Assembly: GCA_905250885.1 (NCBI GenBank)
Contig: CAJNOQ010003487.1
Coordinates: 1 to 20,128 of the forward strand
Direction of reading: 5' to 3'
DNA: 20,128 nt
Source: Didymodactylos carnosus
Lineage: Eukaryota > Rotifera > Eurotatoria > Philodinida > Philodinidae
Positions 1-10,001 of this stretch are shown piece by piece. The position numbers and the translations under genes are program-made. The stretch's first letter is position 1. The number at the start of each line of letters is the position of its first letter. Under the pieces are notes generated by a model, which saw only the letters and a program-made list of their open reading frames with translations, made no database searches and had not been told where the DNA came from.

Positions 1-336
1 ACAAAACTAGTTTTTCGGGGATTTTGAGCAAGTTTTCCAAGAGCCTCGAAAAAATGGGTCTTTAAATAATGGTTTTTTCCTGGATACTTAAGCAATTAAA
101 ATTTTTTTGAAAACATAGCTTTGTAGAGCACATGTTTCTGATCAAAATAAGACCTCACACAACTCTGTATGGCCTTGCATCAAAAAGTTACAGGCGTTTT
201 CCTAGAAGTCCTAAAATCGAGTATTTCATACAGCGTTTAACATAGCGTTTTCACTGTAGAAGAGTTACACCTGAACGGCGTCCCAAGATTTTTAATAGGG
301 GTTTGTCGTAGAGAGTTCATTCTTTTTTTGTTTAAA
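1..336. other. Non-coding stretch, nothing recognised
   Basis: AT-rich sequence with many stops in all frames. I see no coding segment, RNA gene or clear repeat. Confidence 0.5.
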
Positions 337-385
337 AGAGGAAAAGAAACTACATCGACTNAGAGGAAAAGAAACTACATCGACT
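337..385. repeat. 24-bp exact duplication on both sides of an N
   Basis: The 24 bases at 337-360 are identical to those at 362-385, separated only by the single ambiguous base at 361. Exact repetition abutting one N is the usual mark of an assembly or gap-filling join where overlapping ends were not merged, more than of biology. Confidence 0.85.
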
Positions 386-540
386 GACCGGCGTCGATTT
401 TTGAATTAGGTCTTAGTTTTTTGTCGAACGGAGGATTTTTAGAAAATCCGGAAGGCTTTTTCGGGTTTTGGATTTTGTTTGTTGCCTGGAAAATCAATAA
501 AGGCTTAATTAAAAAATCGGCGCCGGTCAGTCGATGTAGT
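374..540. repeat. Small fold-back (inverted repeat, arms about 37 bp)
   Basis: The arm at 374-410 is the near-perfect reverse complement of 504-540 (about 34 of 37 positions match), around a loop of about 93 bases. Both arms contain the rather GC-rich core CTGACCGGCG. It may be a MITE-like remnant; no target duplication was identified. The left arm overlaps the duplication around the N, so its left boundary is uncertain. Confidence 0.7.
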
Positions 541-2731
541 TAGGTGGCTAGTTTAAAATAAAACAAACCCGAACTCTCCAGCTTGAAGTATATTAAAAAA
601 TCTTGAGATGCACTTCAGGGTCCTTTTTGGACCTTGATCTCTGGAAAACTCGTAAACCTAAGACTTGGAGACAAAAAAAATTTTTTATTCCCGTAACTTA
701 CTGTGCCGAACATTTATGGAAAGTTTTGTCAAGATCGGATGTACGGTGTCGGAGATAATTTCCGAGGGGGGTGGGCCCTTAAGTAGATTCCTCATTCAAT
801 TCTCTACACAAAACTTATTGAGCATTTTTTCATATACTATAAGAATAAAAGATATAAAGGAAATATGGAAAAGCTTCGATGTTGATTACTTTCAAGCCCA
901 AAGGTAGGTTTTTCAGTTTCAACCCCTTATATTTTGCGATATAAAAAAATGGTCGTATAAGAAATGGCCGTTTGTAGTTCTCGAAAAGCCCTATGAGCTG
1001 GTTATATTTAAGACTCTTCACAGGCTCAAGCGGTCTCAGAAGGGTTTCTTTTGTTTTAGCGATTTTGCCCGAAATCATCATTTTCTAACTGCAGTTTTGA
1101 GGGACTTAAGAAAATTTGTATGATTCGTTCAAAACCACACACATTATGACGTCGGGTCTGATATATCTTAAAACAAAATAATTTTTCTGTCATATTCCCA
1201 CAGAGAAAGTCGAATAACCCCATTCATTTTCTGTGCCAAGGCCGAGAAATCAAATTTTCCCTTTTTTTTTGCTTTTAGCGGAACCTTCGGTGCAGAAAAA
1301 AAGGTTTGTAGTCAATTTATGATACAAGACAAGAAAGGTGGCATTCACAATGTTCACATGTTTTGTGTAGAGAATTGAATGTGAAATCTTTTTAAAAAAA
1401 GGTTGAGGCTTGATGATTAACTATGACCGAGATATTGAGAAAATACGGAGAGGGACATTATTTCTGGCGCACCCGTTAGTATCTCGTGAAAAAAGATTAT
1501 TTTTAAGAGAAAACATAGATTGTCATGTAGGAACCCAAAGGACTTTTTCTTTATAGCATTTATCGTATATCGTCGATTTCTTCTTTGATGTATTTGCCAT
1601 AGTTTTATCCAAAAGTAGGTATCTTAACACTAGAGTGCCAGTTAGACAATTCACTCGTTGTGAGACACATTTACAATTATCGGCCGCGTCCGATAAAGGA
1701 CACTTGAGGTACGAGTCCTGTCCGACCCGACCAGTGTTAAAAATTTATGATCCAGCCCAAGAACAAAAAGTTGGGGTTCGGAGTACGGAGTTTTTCCGTT
1801 GTTTACCGTCCCCTGCATCTTTAACCAATAGGCTTGGTTGACAAAATGCTATAAATGTACTTCTAATGTAATTTTATCATTTAAATTTCCATCGTTTTTC
1901 TCCCACCTTTGTATGCACTAGATAATCTATTTATTCAGCTACATATTAGAAGAAGAGATATTATAATATTCATCACGAACATGTTTATACTAAATATAAT
2001 GGTTTTATTGCTGTATTTAACCATACACTCTCAGAAAAGAAAGAGAAATCCTCGGCTGGGTGCAACCGGTCTTAAAAGCTGTCTGACCCAGTCGTCTCGG
2101 GCTAAAAGCCTGGCATGTGCCGACCTCTGCTGTGTACGTATCGCATTTCCTCCTGTACTGAGACGGCTATTATTCGGGCACGCTTTACAGCATAAGCCAA
2201 ATTGTGTGAAAATACTTTGAATCGCCACGTACCGATTTTTAATACAATAAATTTCTCTTATTATAAAACCCTTATTGTCAGAATAGCACCCACCTTGAGA
2301 AAACAATATTGACTACGTATGAAATCTCTTAAGGAAGTCATTTTATTCCACTCACTAGACTTCTTTTTCATTTCGTAATGTGTTTGATAATATTTAGATC
2401 AACATTACCATATTTATGGTAAAAATTAGGAAGTTTGAGTTCGTTAAACTAGAATAAAAACTATAGGAACTATTCGAGGTTTAGGAAATATTGTAGTATA
2501 GGAATTCTGCTATTACAGGTATTTCCATGTCCTACTGGTAAAGTTTTATTATTACTTTATTTTTTCAATTGCTTCAAGAAGTGGCTTAAAAAATAGTTTA
2601 GGACATCACTAACGCACAATGCACTAGCTACAGTCAAGACACATGGTCCCACATCAGCCACGGACAAATCACGTTCAAGACAACACAAATGTGTCGAGCT
2701 GTTGTTAGACATAGAATTATCCTTGTATCTA
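541..2731. other. Long non-coding stretch
   Basis: Only short open frames (up to about 100 codons) occur, none with recognisable protein motifs. The parts at about 1680-1830 and 2040-2200 are visibly richer in G+C and CpG than their surroundings and may be relics of older repeats, but I could not assign them to a family. No tRNA could be folded with confidence. Confidence 0.45.
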
Positions 2732-2739
2732 GTCAAGAC

Positions 2740-2917
2740 TAGGTATGCATCGATTTCGATTATTGACCAAAACCCAAATAACGATCATAGGTTATAACCG
2801 AATAAACTTTATAATGTGCTCGGTTTTCTTTGTTACTGTTCAAGGTTTCAAAATTTGGATAAACTGAAATCAAAATTGCTGATTTTTCGCGCAGGTGTGA
2901 ATATGACTCTAGATAGC
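2740..2917 (+). repeat. Left long terminal inverted repeat of the hAT-like element
   Basis: It aligns along its whole length, with scattered mismatches and small indels, to the reverse complement of 3249-3417. Well-conserved blocks include GGTTATAACCGAATAAACTT and GCAGGTGTGAATAT. Confidence 0.8.
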
Positions 2918-3087
2918 ATTACTTACAATATTTCTATTATCTGATTCAAAAAGTAAGATACCCAGCGCCTCTTTAAATACCTCGGTGACGCGAAGAGATA
3001 TCGAGAAAGGGTTTTGCCGACTTGTAGCCGAACCCGGGGCACATTGAATTATGCCAGAAAAAACAATTTTCATTGGGCTTCCATGGG

Positions 3088-3195
3088 CTTTCCAGAAGAA
3101 TCTTTGAAAAACCAGCTCAGATCTCTGGAAACTGAGATAACAATCTACCAGTTTTTTTTCTATAGATAGATAACCCAAAGTATTCCCTTCAAAAT
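3088..3195 (+). repeat. Dispersed repeat, copy A (inside the hAT-like element)
   Basis: This segment resembles 17687-17795 in the same orientation. Shared blocks include GGAAACTGAGATA and a CTATAGAT/CCATAGAT tract before a run ending TTCAAAAT. It forms the interior of the 2.7-kb fold-back element, so the second copy probably marks a related, more decayed element. Confidence 0.7.
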
Positions 3196-3248
3196 AGAAG
3201 AAGATAGATAGATTGCTATCACAGTTTCCAAAGATCCCTCTAGAGAGA

Positions 3249-3417
3249 GCTATCTCGAGTTATATTCACACCTGCGAGAAAAATCAGCAAATTTGATTTT
3301 AGTTTATCCAAATTTTGAAACTAGAACAGTAACAAGGAAAATCGAGCACGTCATAAAGTTTATTCGGTTATAACTAATCTTCGATAATTTTGGTTTAACC
3401 GAACCGATGCACGCCTA
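3249..3417 (-). repeat. Right long terminal inverted repeat of the hAT-like element
   Basis: It is the partner of the left arm. It has diverged from it by point changes and small indels, so the insertion is not very recent. Confidence 0.8.
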
Positions 3418-3425
3418 GTCAAGAC

Positions 3426-5098
3426 ATCTCTATGAAGAGAAACGGAAAGATAAGTGTTTTTAGAAAAGTGTTCTGTCTGCGCACAGACAGATGATTTCTG
3501 ATCTGTTGCTTGTTTATTTAATTATGTTAGATTCGTTGAAATCAAATAAATGAATTAATCAAAGAACTTGGTCATATATTATCAGATTTCCCTCAATCCA
3601 AAAATATTATAAACTGAAGGCCCTTCTATGATGTTGGTATGTAGAGATCTTTTCCCTTCTGATGATAAAAAATATATGAAATGTTCGATCTTACAGTGCT
3701 ATCATACAGAATACTCAATACACGATGTTTAAATCAATATATTTAATAAGATCTGGCTGCATTCAGCTAGATTTAGTATCTCCTAATCGTTTGTATCGTC
3801 GAAACATAAAGGAGATTATTTACATTAATAAAAATACATAAGAGAATTGAAAGGGCGCTTCTTCTGAAAAAATAATTAGGCCGCTAGCTAGCTCAGAAAC
3901 TGAAAGAGATAACTGCAAATTAAAACAGCGCCATTATTTCTGGGTTACCCGTGCCGATTTAATAACAGCATTTTTGCTGTTGTTTATCTGTCGTGTTTGA
4001 AAGCGTAACGAGAAGCCTGAAGGTGAGGGATTAAAATCCCTTGGAAGACTATTTCGCATAGCCACCTAGTTTTTTCTGTGAAGAGATATAGCAGACTTGC
4101 GTATTCCACTAAAACTGTTAGAAGTTGCGCTTCAAAAGAGTAGCTGAGTATTTCAAGATTTTACTTCGTTGGAGAGCAAAGTAAATTTTTTCCAAGTCAG
4201 GGACGAAAAAGTCGAACATTTGTCCGTAATTCTCAATTTCATTCACCAGAATTCAACTTGCAATATAAATATCATACTCAGAATCATCGTGAAAAACCGA
4301 GGCGAACGATGCCTATTTCTATCCCCTCCGACCATTTTGATTTTGTTCCAATTTTCACGTCGAAAAATGGCTATAATTTTCACCAAAAACTGAAAATCAA
4401 CAAAAAACATCGATATTTTCGACTAACGACGCCCGAAAGCTAATGACAAGTTCGTGATCGTCATGAAAAATTAGTCTAGGGACGAATTTTCTGTGAGTCC
4501 GTCCGCCAATCAGTCAATCAATTAATGAAACATACAGTCACCTATACAGATACTCATCTTATATATCACTAACTCGAGGTGACTTTTCATTCATACTACA
4601 TTTTTTATCGAAAACGAGAAGTCGCAGCGATGTGAACTTTCCTGTTCTATGGAAACGTCCCAAATTCGAAAATATTATTATGTTTTTTAAACTTCCTATA
4701 TCCGCAAAAATATATCTTGCACATGTCCATTCGATTGACCATAACTTCCCCCTCATGAAAGGTCATGGCCCTGATAAAGTGGAATTTCTGACCTTTTTTT
4801 GCCCATCGAACATTTTTTCGAAAAGATCGCGCTGGAATATGGCTGTTCTGCAAACGTTTCGCTCCAAAGCGTCTTCTAATACAGGGTGGTCTACTATTCT
4901 CAGATGGGGTTTAGTCGATAAACTCTGACGAACCGATCTCAATGTAACTATTCGACCGGCAAAGACTTCTCCACCCTTTTAACTGTTAAAATTCATCGGT
5001 GGGATCTTAAAATGTAGGATAACTTGGCTTTACTACTTAACAGAGCAGGAATTTTATTTTTGATCTAGCTTTTGTGAAAAACGAAGCTTTGCGAACGT
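3426..5098. other. Non-coding stretch, nothing assigned
   Basis: Short open frames near 4169-4443 and 4632-4928 have no recognisable motif and read like chance frames in AT-rich DNA. A short hairpin with GGGAT/ATCCC stems lies near 4029-4043. I could not fold a tRNA around it or around the A-box-like TAGCTCAG near 3887. Confidence 0.45.
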
Positions 5099-5224
5099 TA
5101 GCCAAAACGTTTTTCAAATTTTCGCATTGAAGCATTGAGAAAACTACGGAAGTTTGAAATTTGATAAATCTGGCTTTATTAAGCCGTAACGCCCAGTTAA
5201 ATGAGAATAAACGAAAAATAAATG
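5099..5224 (+). repeat. Left 126-bp inverted repeat flanking the oxygenase gene
   Basis: It is the reverse complement of 6952-7077 with 9 mismatches in 126 positions and no indel. The outer end reads TAGCCAAAACG and the inner end AAAATAAATG. The two arms enclose the only intact gene of the window. No convincing target duplication was seen outside them. Confidence 0.9.
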
Positions 5225-5304
5225 GAAGAGTTTGTTCTTTTATAAAAAAGCGTCTTAAACTCGAATTGGTATAATGGGTCGTATTATCAGTTAGTTCAAC
5301 GTCG

Positions 5305-5310
5305 TTTATT
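5305..5310 (-). terminator. Candidate polyadenylation signal of the oxygenase gene
   Basis: TTTATT on the plus strand reads AATAAA on the minus strand, about 130 bases past the oxygenase stop codon and inside the flanking inverted repeats. The position fits a 3' UTR, but the hexamer is common in AT-rich DNA. Confidence 0.4.
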
Positions 5311-5436
5311 TATCAGTGAGACCGTGATTAGAGGATCTGAGCGTTATAACATTAGTCAAGCAAAATCGAATAGCAATAATCATCATTACTATGTGATAGT
5401 CCATTTCGGTTATGATCACACGATCGATCTTCTTCA

Positions 5437-6618
5437 TCACATGTCTGATTCTTGTATATTGATCGGCTTCTTTTCCACTTTGAAATTGCTCTTGTCGTAC
5501 ATACTCATTCCTTTTTTGTGAGCGTCATAATATCCAATTGCGTCTGTTGCTGTACCATTCAACAGGTCTCGACAATCTTCGAGCTCGGTAATAACCAGAT
5601 TTAATCGTTTAATCAAATCCTCCTTTGTGGGCCATTCTTTATCGTACATCATCAACGCTTTCAACTGTTCTCGTGCACGCCACGCTTTGTGTAATGTGAA
5701 TTCGTAGTCACAAGTGGACTCGTGCATGAATGTCTGATAACGAGTTTTTTCGGTGACAAATGGGTTTCGTGACATGTACGAATTAACGACGGTAATCCGG
5801 GGTTCGGTGCTACTTAGAACTGGTTTCACACGATGTGCAATTTCACAGCCTTGCATGAATATTACCGAACCGGCCCCACCAAAATCAATATTTTGCACGT
5901 ATTCATCAGGGATATCGCCGTTATATTCAGCGACTAGTTTCAATGCCTCTTGCTTTTCTCGTTCGATCAGCTGGAGTTCGCCACCAATCGTGTTTGTCAT
6001 ATCGCACGTGAGAATTATGATCACATATGGGACACTATCGACGTGCCACTGATCGACGTTTTTTGTTGGATCAGCAAGACCAATATTTGTGTGACTATAA
6101 CTGGATTTCAACGTTGTTGCCATTAGCGGTTCATTGCTTCCGCTCAGTTTCGTCAGAAACTCAAGAACAACTGGACAGCGGTTGAAATCTCTTATCCATT
6201 TTGATCGATATCCAATGTGACGAATTCGATTCGGTAGTCTCTGATCGCTTTCACAGTTGACAAACTCTCGTTTGATTATCGATTTCAATACTTTGTAGCC
6301 TTCGTCACTGAGAAGGCGAAATGGTGCAGTGTAGGCCAGTTGACTCTTATAAATGCCCTGCTCAAAATTAATTGTTGGGGTCTGTTTGACATGTTGAAAA
6401 TTGTTATTTAACAAGACGACAAATTCTGGCTCAACAATATTCAAATGGAGTGAAGCATTGTACTTCGGCTCATCTTCCCAGTACGGATATTTGTCATTTT
6501 TCAAATCGATCGTTTCAAATACATCACCGATAAAATATTGCCATTGTTCTGGCTGAACATTTTCTGTATTATACTGAATATGTCGCTGTTGATCTGAGTT
6601 CGCTGTCTGCTTCGACAT
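5437..6618 (-). CDS. 2-oxoglutarate/Fe(II)-dependent oxygenase family protein
   Basis: This is the only long intact open frame and has no intron. I chose the second methionine (393 residues): it begins MSKQTANS after AAACC, while the first possible start (6648) adds ten unlikely residues. Counting from that upstream methionine, the iron-binding triad of the double-stranded beta-helix fold is visible: H202 and D204 in WHVDSVPY, then H272 in GCEIAHRVKPV, with R284 in PRITVVNSY as the likely 2-oxoglutarate carboxylate ligand. GGELQLIE (222-229) and GSVIFMQG (260-267) are core strands. No signal peptide or membrane segment is evident, so a soluble protein is likely. After the core come about 110 residues of charged, probably helical tail. 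The substrate cannot be inferred. The gene looks less AT-rich than its flanks and sits between 126-bp inverted repeats, which suggests transfer or cargo status but does not prove it. The fold is assigned confidently, the exact family is not. Confidence 0.88.
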   Translation of the reverse strand: MSKQTANSDQQRHIQYNTENVQPEQWQYFIGDVFETIDLKNDKYPYWEDEPKYNASLHLNIVEPEFVVLLNNNFQHVKQTPTINFEQGIYKSQLAYTAPFRLLSDEGYKVLKSIIKREFVNCESDQRLPNRIRHIGYRSKWIRDFNRCPVVLEFLTKLSGSNEPLMATTLKSSYSHTNIGLADPTKNVDQWHVDSVPYVIIILTCDMTNTIGGELQLIEREKQEALKLVAEYNGDIPDEYVQNIDFGGAGSVIFMQGCEIAHRVKPVLSSTEPRITVVNSYMSRNPFVTEKTRYQTFMHESTCDYEFTLHKAWRAREQLKALMMYDKEWPTKEDLIKRLNLVITELEDCRDLLNGTATDAIGYYDAHKKGMSMYDKSNFKVEKKPINIQESDM

Positions 6619-6951
6619 GGTTTCTACTTTTATTATACTAAAACACAAAACATGTTTCTGTTTTACATGTAATATCTTTCGTATCGTTTTCCATTATCAA
6701 ACAAAACACAGTGATAAAGCCGAAGTAAACTGAATTCTTTTTCTGCGTAATTCAGATGCACCTGTATGACAAAGAACGTGTTTTTTCAAGGTAGATTTGA
6801 TCTTCTATTTTCTAATTTTGGTGGTATGAAACGTTGGTCTCTCAAACGCTCTACTCTTCACGAATAAGAACAAGAGAAAGTAATGCAACAGGATTTTGTA
6901 CGCTCTCGACGACGGTATTCGAAAAGACATTAATTCTTTTGGAAACTCATG

Positions 6952-7077
6952 CATTTATTTTTCGTTTATTCTCATTTAACTGGGTGTTACGGCTTAGTAG
7001 AGCCGGATTTATAAAATTTCAAACTTCTGCAGTTTTCTCACTGCTTTAATGCGAAAATTTGAAAAACGTTTTGGCTA
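6952..7077 (-). repeat. Right 126-bp inverted repeat flanking the oxygenase gene
   Basis: It is the partner of 5099-5224 at about 93% identity, equal in length and gap-free. The whole enclosed unit is 1979 bp and contains the oxygenase gene with its upstream and downstream non-coding sequence. Confidence 0.9.
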
Positions 7078-7236
7078 CCTAATCACCACCATCACCATCA
7101 CCGGTACTAATTACTATACTAATTAGTTGCATGAAGCTAAAAATGATGAACCAATAGACCCGCAGCGTATCCACAGGATTTTAAGGAGGAGACTTTCTTG
7201 TGGAGAGTAGAGTAAGATTTTCCTTCAAAACGATTA
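7078..7236. other. Short non-coding stretch with CAC/CAT trinucleotides
   Basis: A small imperfect CACCAT tract lies at about 7084-7102 just outside the right inverted repeat. Nothing else was recognised. Confidence 0.4.
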
Positions 7237-7419
7237 AAACGGAGTCAATACTAATGCTGTATCCAGCGATTGCTCAAGTTGAGGGATGGCAGAGTTCCTA
7301 CAATTCTACTCTTATACAGCAGAATTGAACAATGCTGTCTGCGTGCTTCTAAACATTCAATTCTATTACGCTCCAAACGGAGTCAATAACTAATGCTGTA
7401 TCCAGCGATTGCTCAAGTT
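7237..7419 (+). repeat. Pair of 44-bp direct repeats
   Basis: The segments 7237-7280 and 7375-7419 are identical except for one inserted base; both contain GCTGTATCCAGCGATTGCTC. The copies start 138 bases apart. Such close, near-identical copies suggest a recent local duplication or the ends of a small insertion. Confidence 0.85.
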
Positions 7420-7674
7420 ATGTAATAGCTGTTTGCACTGATGAAACGTGACAGTACAATAGATGGTCACCTTTTTTCCTTTTTTTTTTCTTTATGTGCT
7501 CCGTGATTTCCCGAGTTACATGATGTCGGTTCATATGGCTAGAATGTGAGCGTACACCCATGTCAAATTTATTGTAAAATTTCTCCAGAAATGCGCTTTT
7601 TTTGACACTTTTTAGGCCATACTAACATAACGCTAGAAAACGCATGCTTCTTATATACGTTTTCTTGCGGGGTA

Positions 7675-7750
7675 TTTTTTCCTGCAAAAAAACACGTCAT
7701 ACTGCGTGTGTTTTTTTCCTGCAAAAAAAAAACACGTCATATTGCGTGTG
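7675..7750 (+). repeat. Tandem duplication of a unit of about 38 bp with internal hairpin
   Basis: Two adjacent units each carry CCTGC, an A-run, AACACGTCATA and a GCGTGTG block. They differ in A-run length and one base. ACACG and CGTGT within each unit can pair, so each unit folds into a small stem. Confidence 0.8.
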
Positions 7751-7923
7751 TTTTTACAATAGAATTTTCGCAAAAACGTTTTGCTTTAACGACGCGAAGG
7801 GAACTGATGAGTCATCATAAATAGTGTATAATTTGAAAAACCGAAATATGTGCAACCTTACATTTACACACATGGGCCTTTTCCATTGAAAGTTTACTTA
7901 GAGATTTTTCTAACTTCTCTCAG

Positions 7924-8270
7924 CTGAGAGGAGACTGCGGGCACCAGATTGCAATTAACTGCCGCAGACCTGAGGTGAAAATCATGAGGCTTTCCTGTGA
8001 GTGTTTTGTTTTTGCACAAAAATGTCTCGAAATTTCGACGTGGGTTATATATCCATTTCATTGGTCAGTAGAACTGAGAATTCTCTCGTTTTTTTCAGTT
8101 TTTATCGTTTCTCTCTTTGTTTGTTTCGACCGTTTTAGCCATTATCTCGATTTTTCTTTGCACTTTAAATATATGATCTGTATGTCGACAAACATTATGT
8201 ATTTTTGTAAAGAATTTTTTTATTTTCTTGTCTTTCGTCCCCTTTTTAGGCAAAATCTGCGCCGCGTGAC
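7924..8270 (+). other. Possible small exon, 253-bp intron and following exon
   Basis: The sequence 7924-7996 is preceded by a branch-point-like CTAAC and a pyrimidine tract ending in AG (7922-7923), and followed by a strong donor GTGAGT (7997). The next plausible acceptor is CCCCTTTTTAG at 8239-8249. One frame stays open across the exon and the junction, reading about RGDCGHQIAINCRRPEV then KIMRLSCKICAA before a TGA. The segment is less AT-rich than its surroundings. I recognise no family. The splice signals are only suggestive, and it could be a non-coding exon, a pseudogene piece or chance. Confidence 0.25.
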
Positions 8271-8874
8271 GTAGAGAACTATGAAAGCTAGAAAAGTTCT
8301 GGAAAAGGTAGGATATTCTCCTGACATTCGAGATTGATCAATGCACATTTTTCTCTCAAGTAACGGTCCAGATTCAGCACCATAAGCTATACAAGTAGAA
8401 GAAAAACGTGTTTTGGACTTAGATAATTATTGTTATCTTTGTCGGCGCTATTCAGTCAGACCACGAAAAATAATTCCTATCAGTAGGCTGTGATTTGCTT
8501 TTTGACTTACTCTTTGAACTGCTTATAATATAAAACACCAATTAAGGAAATTTGAAAAACATAGAAAGAATCTGCTTAGAGTAGTAGGTTCAGTCAGAGA
8601 TGTGTCTGTCGACATCGTGACTTGTGCGCAACACAATTCTAATCCACTTCCTCTTTGCTAATCAGGTGCCTTATTTACTGTCAGCATCATCATCATTTTA
8701 ATAAAAATTATTCAATCAACTTTGACGTTCAATGAAGAGTGACTTCAGGGGTGATGCAGGTATGATTTTACCCTCCTAACCCTCTGGACTACCACTAGCA
8801 ACCTTCTCTGGAACCTCGGACAAGCAGTTCTATTCTTGTTCTTACAGTTTTAGGAGAAGGAGGACTTAACTACT
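8271..8874. other. Non-coding stretch
   Basis: No recognisable coding motif or repeat was found. The 3' part may contain further decayed sequence of the retroelement that follows, but I could not read its reverse-transcriptase motifs there. Confidence 0.4.
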
Positions 8875-9790
8875 AACGTTTGATAATAGACATTGGGATC
8901 AGATCAACGGAGTAGCAATCGGGAGCCCATCAGCTCCAATCTTAGTGCATTTGTTTATGAGTGATCTTGAAGATAAAACCCGAAATTATCGAGGTAAGAC
9001 ACCATAAATGTACTACTGATGCGTGAATGACATTTTTGTCTTACTACATGGCGCACAGAAAGATGCAGCTGAACTTAAGCTTTTATGAATAAATTGAATC
9101 CTAAAATCTACTTCAGCATTGAGATGCAGAATAATAATAAACTACTGTTTTTAAAAGAGTAATGGTGGAGAGAAAGGATAACGAGGTAATCACATATGTT
9201 TATCACAAACTGACAGATATAGGCTTACACTTAAAATGGACAAGTAATCAGTCGCATAATCACAAGATAAACTTAATAAAGTGTTTATGTATACGTGCAC
9301 AACGTATTTTCTCATCAGCTGAATTGTTCGAACAACAGTTTGATTATTTGATGTCTAGTTTGATTAAAACTAGACAATTCTACACATAAACCAGCTCTAC
9401 CACACAATGTCAAGAAGTCTTTCATTCCGTTTCGTTATTATAGTTCATGCTCACTGATACTTGCTCATCATATGAAGCCATTGATTAAACATTCACTGAA
9501 AACAATTATCATTGGCTGTGAATCTAGTTTTCAATAAGCCAAGATATTCAGTTGAACATTTAGGGAAGGTCGAGACAATGAGAAAATGGCGTATGACTAC
9601 GATTGTTGCGGTTGTAACAGGATATACATAGGACAAACAGTCGTGGAATAGAAATAAGGAAGGAAGACCACAATAATACTTTTTATGGAAATGGTTTTTC
9701 AGGGATAGCCATTCATGGACTTGGGACAGGGCATACTGGAATTTAAAGATCTTAGCTATCGAATCACACACAATCAAAAAGAACAATAAA
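8875..9790 (+). pseudogene. Decayed Penelope-like retroelement: reverse transcriptase C-terminus and GIY-YIG endonuclease
   Basis: The reading frame is broken by stops and shifts but the PLE order is clear. At about 8910-8995 it reads INGVAIGSPSAPILVHLFM then a short SDLEDK, the conserved block before the catalytic loop. At about 9020-9045, CVNDIFVL stands where PLEs have VDD, so the first catalytic aspartate is replaced by asparagine and a stop precedes it. At 9087-9161 comes NKLNPKIYFSIEMQNNNKLL. At 9162-9389 comes an open segment with ITYVYHKLTDIGLHLKW and HKINLIKCLCIRA, typical of the PLE thumb region. At about 9600-9640 the endonuclease start reads CCGCNRIYIGQT, with cysteines before the YIG motif. 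The element cannot be active by itself. A hammerhead-like motif follows 3' of it. Confidence 0.9.
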
Positions 9791-9944
9791 ATAGAGTATG
9801 CTAATGGATTTTTTCAAAGGAAATAAAGAGAAAAAATATGTACTCTCAAAAGACGTATGTACTGAATATTTTTTAGTATGCGTTAGACAGTGTCATAGTA
9901 AAAGAACGATCTGCTCTGTTCTATACAAGCGCTGTTCTTCTTTT

Positions 9945-9965
9945 TATATATATATATATATATAT
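9945..9965. repeat. TA microsatellite
   Basis: An uninterrupted run of TA dinucleotides, 21 bases long, in the 3' part of the PLE remnant. Confidence 0.95.
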
Positions 9966-10001
9966 CCTTCTACTGTCACACATATATCATTTGGACTGCT
10001 G

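Larger units (their letters stand above)
2732..3425. mobile_element. hAT-like non-autonomous fold-back element with 8-bp target duplication
   Basis: The element proper is 2740-3417 (678 bp). Its ends are TAGGTATGCATCG on the left and, on the opposite strand, TAGGCGTGCATCGG on the right. It is flanked by a perfect 8-bp direct repeat GTCAAGAC (2732-2739 and 3418-3425). An 8-bp duplication and termini beginning TAGG are typical of hAT-superfamily transposons. The terminal inverted repeats are unusually long (about 170-180 bp), so this is a fold-back derivative with no transposase gene. The centre contains a further inverted pair (about 3120-3152 against 3209-3240) and a segment found again near 17.7 kb. 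Superfamily assignment rests on termini and duplication length only. Confidence 0.75.

Noticed and set aside
1635..2306. Less AT-rich open frames on both strands as possible genes
   Set aside because: They overlap each other, lack recognisable motifs, splice context or start context, and have compositions like chance frames.
3881..4080. TAGCTCAG (A-box-like) and the GGGAT/ATCCC hairpin downstream as a possible tRNA or other RNA gene
   Set aside because: The spacing is too large for a tRNA and there is no GTTCGA-type T loop.
4632..4928. 98-codon plus-strand frame with overlapping minus-strand frames
   Set aside because: There is no motif, and open frames occur on both strands at once, as expected for decayed repeat DNA.
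5753..6052. Plus-strand 99-codon frame inside the oxygenase gene
   Set aside because: It is the antisense shadow of the conserved catalytic part of the oxygenase.
7805..7850. CTGATGAG at 7805 followed later by GAAA, looking like a fourth hammerhead
   Set aside because: No pairing stem II between the two core strands, the GAAA is far away, and no matching stem I or GUC/AUC triplet was found.
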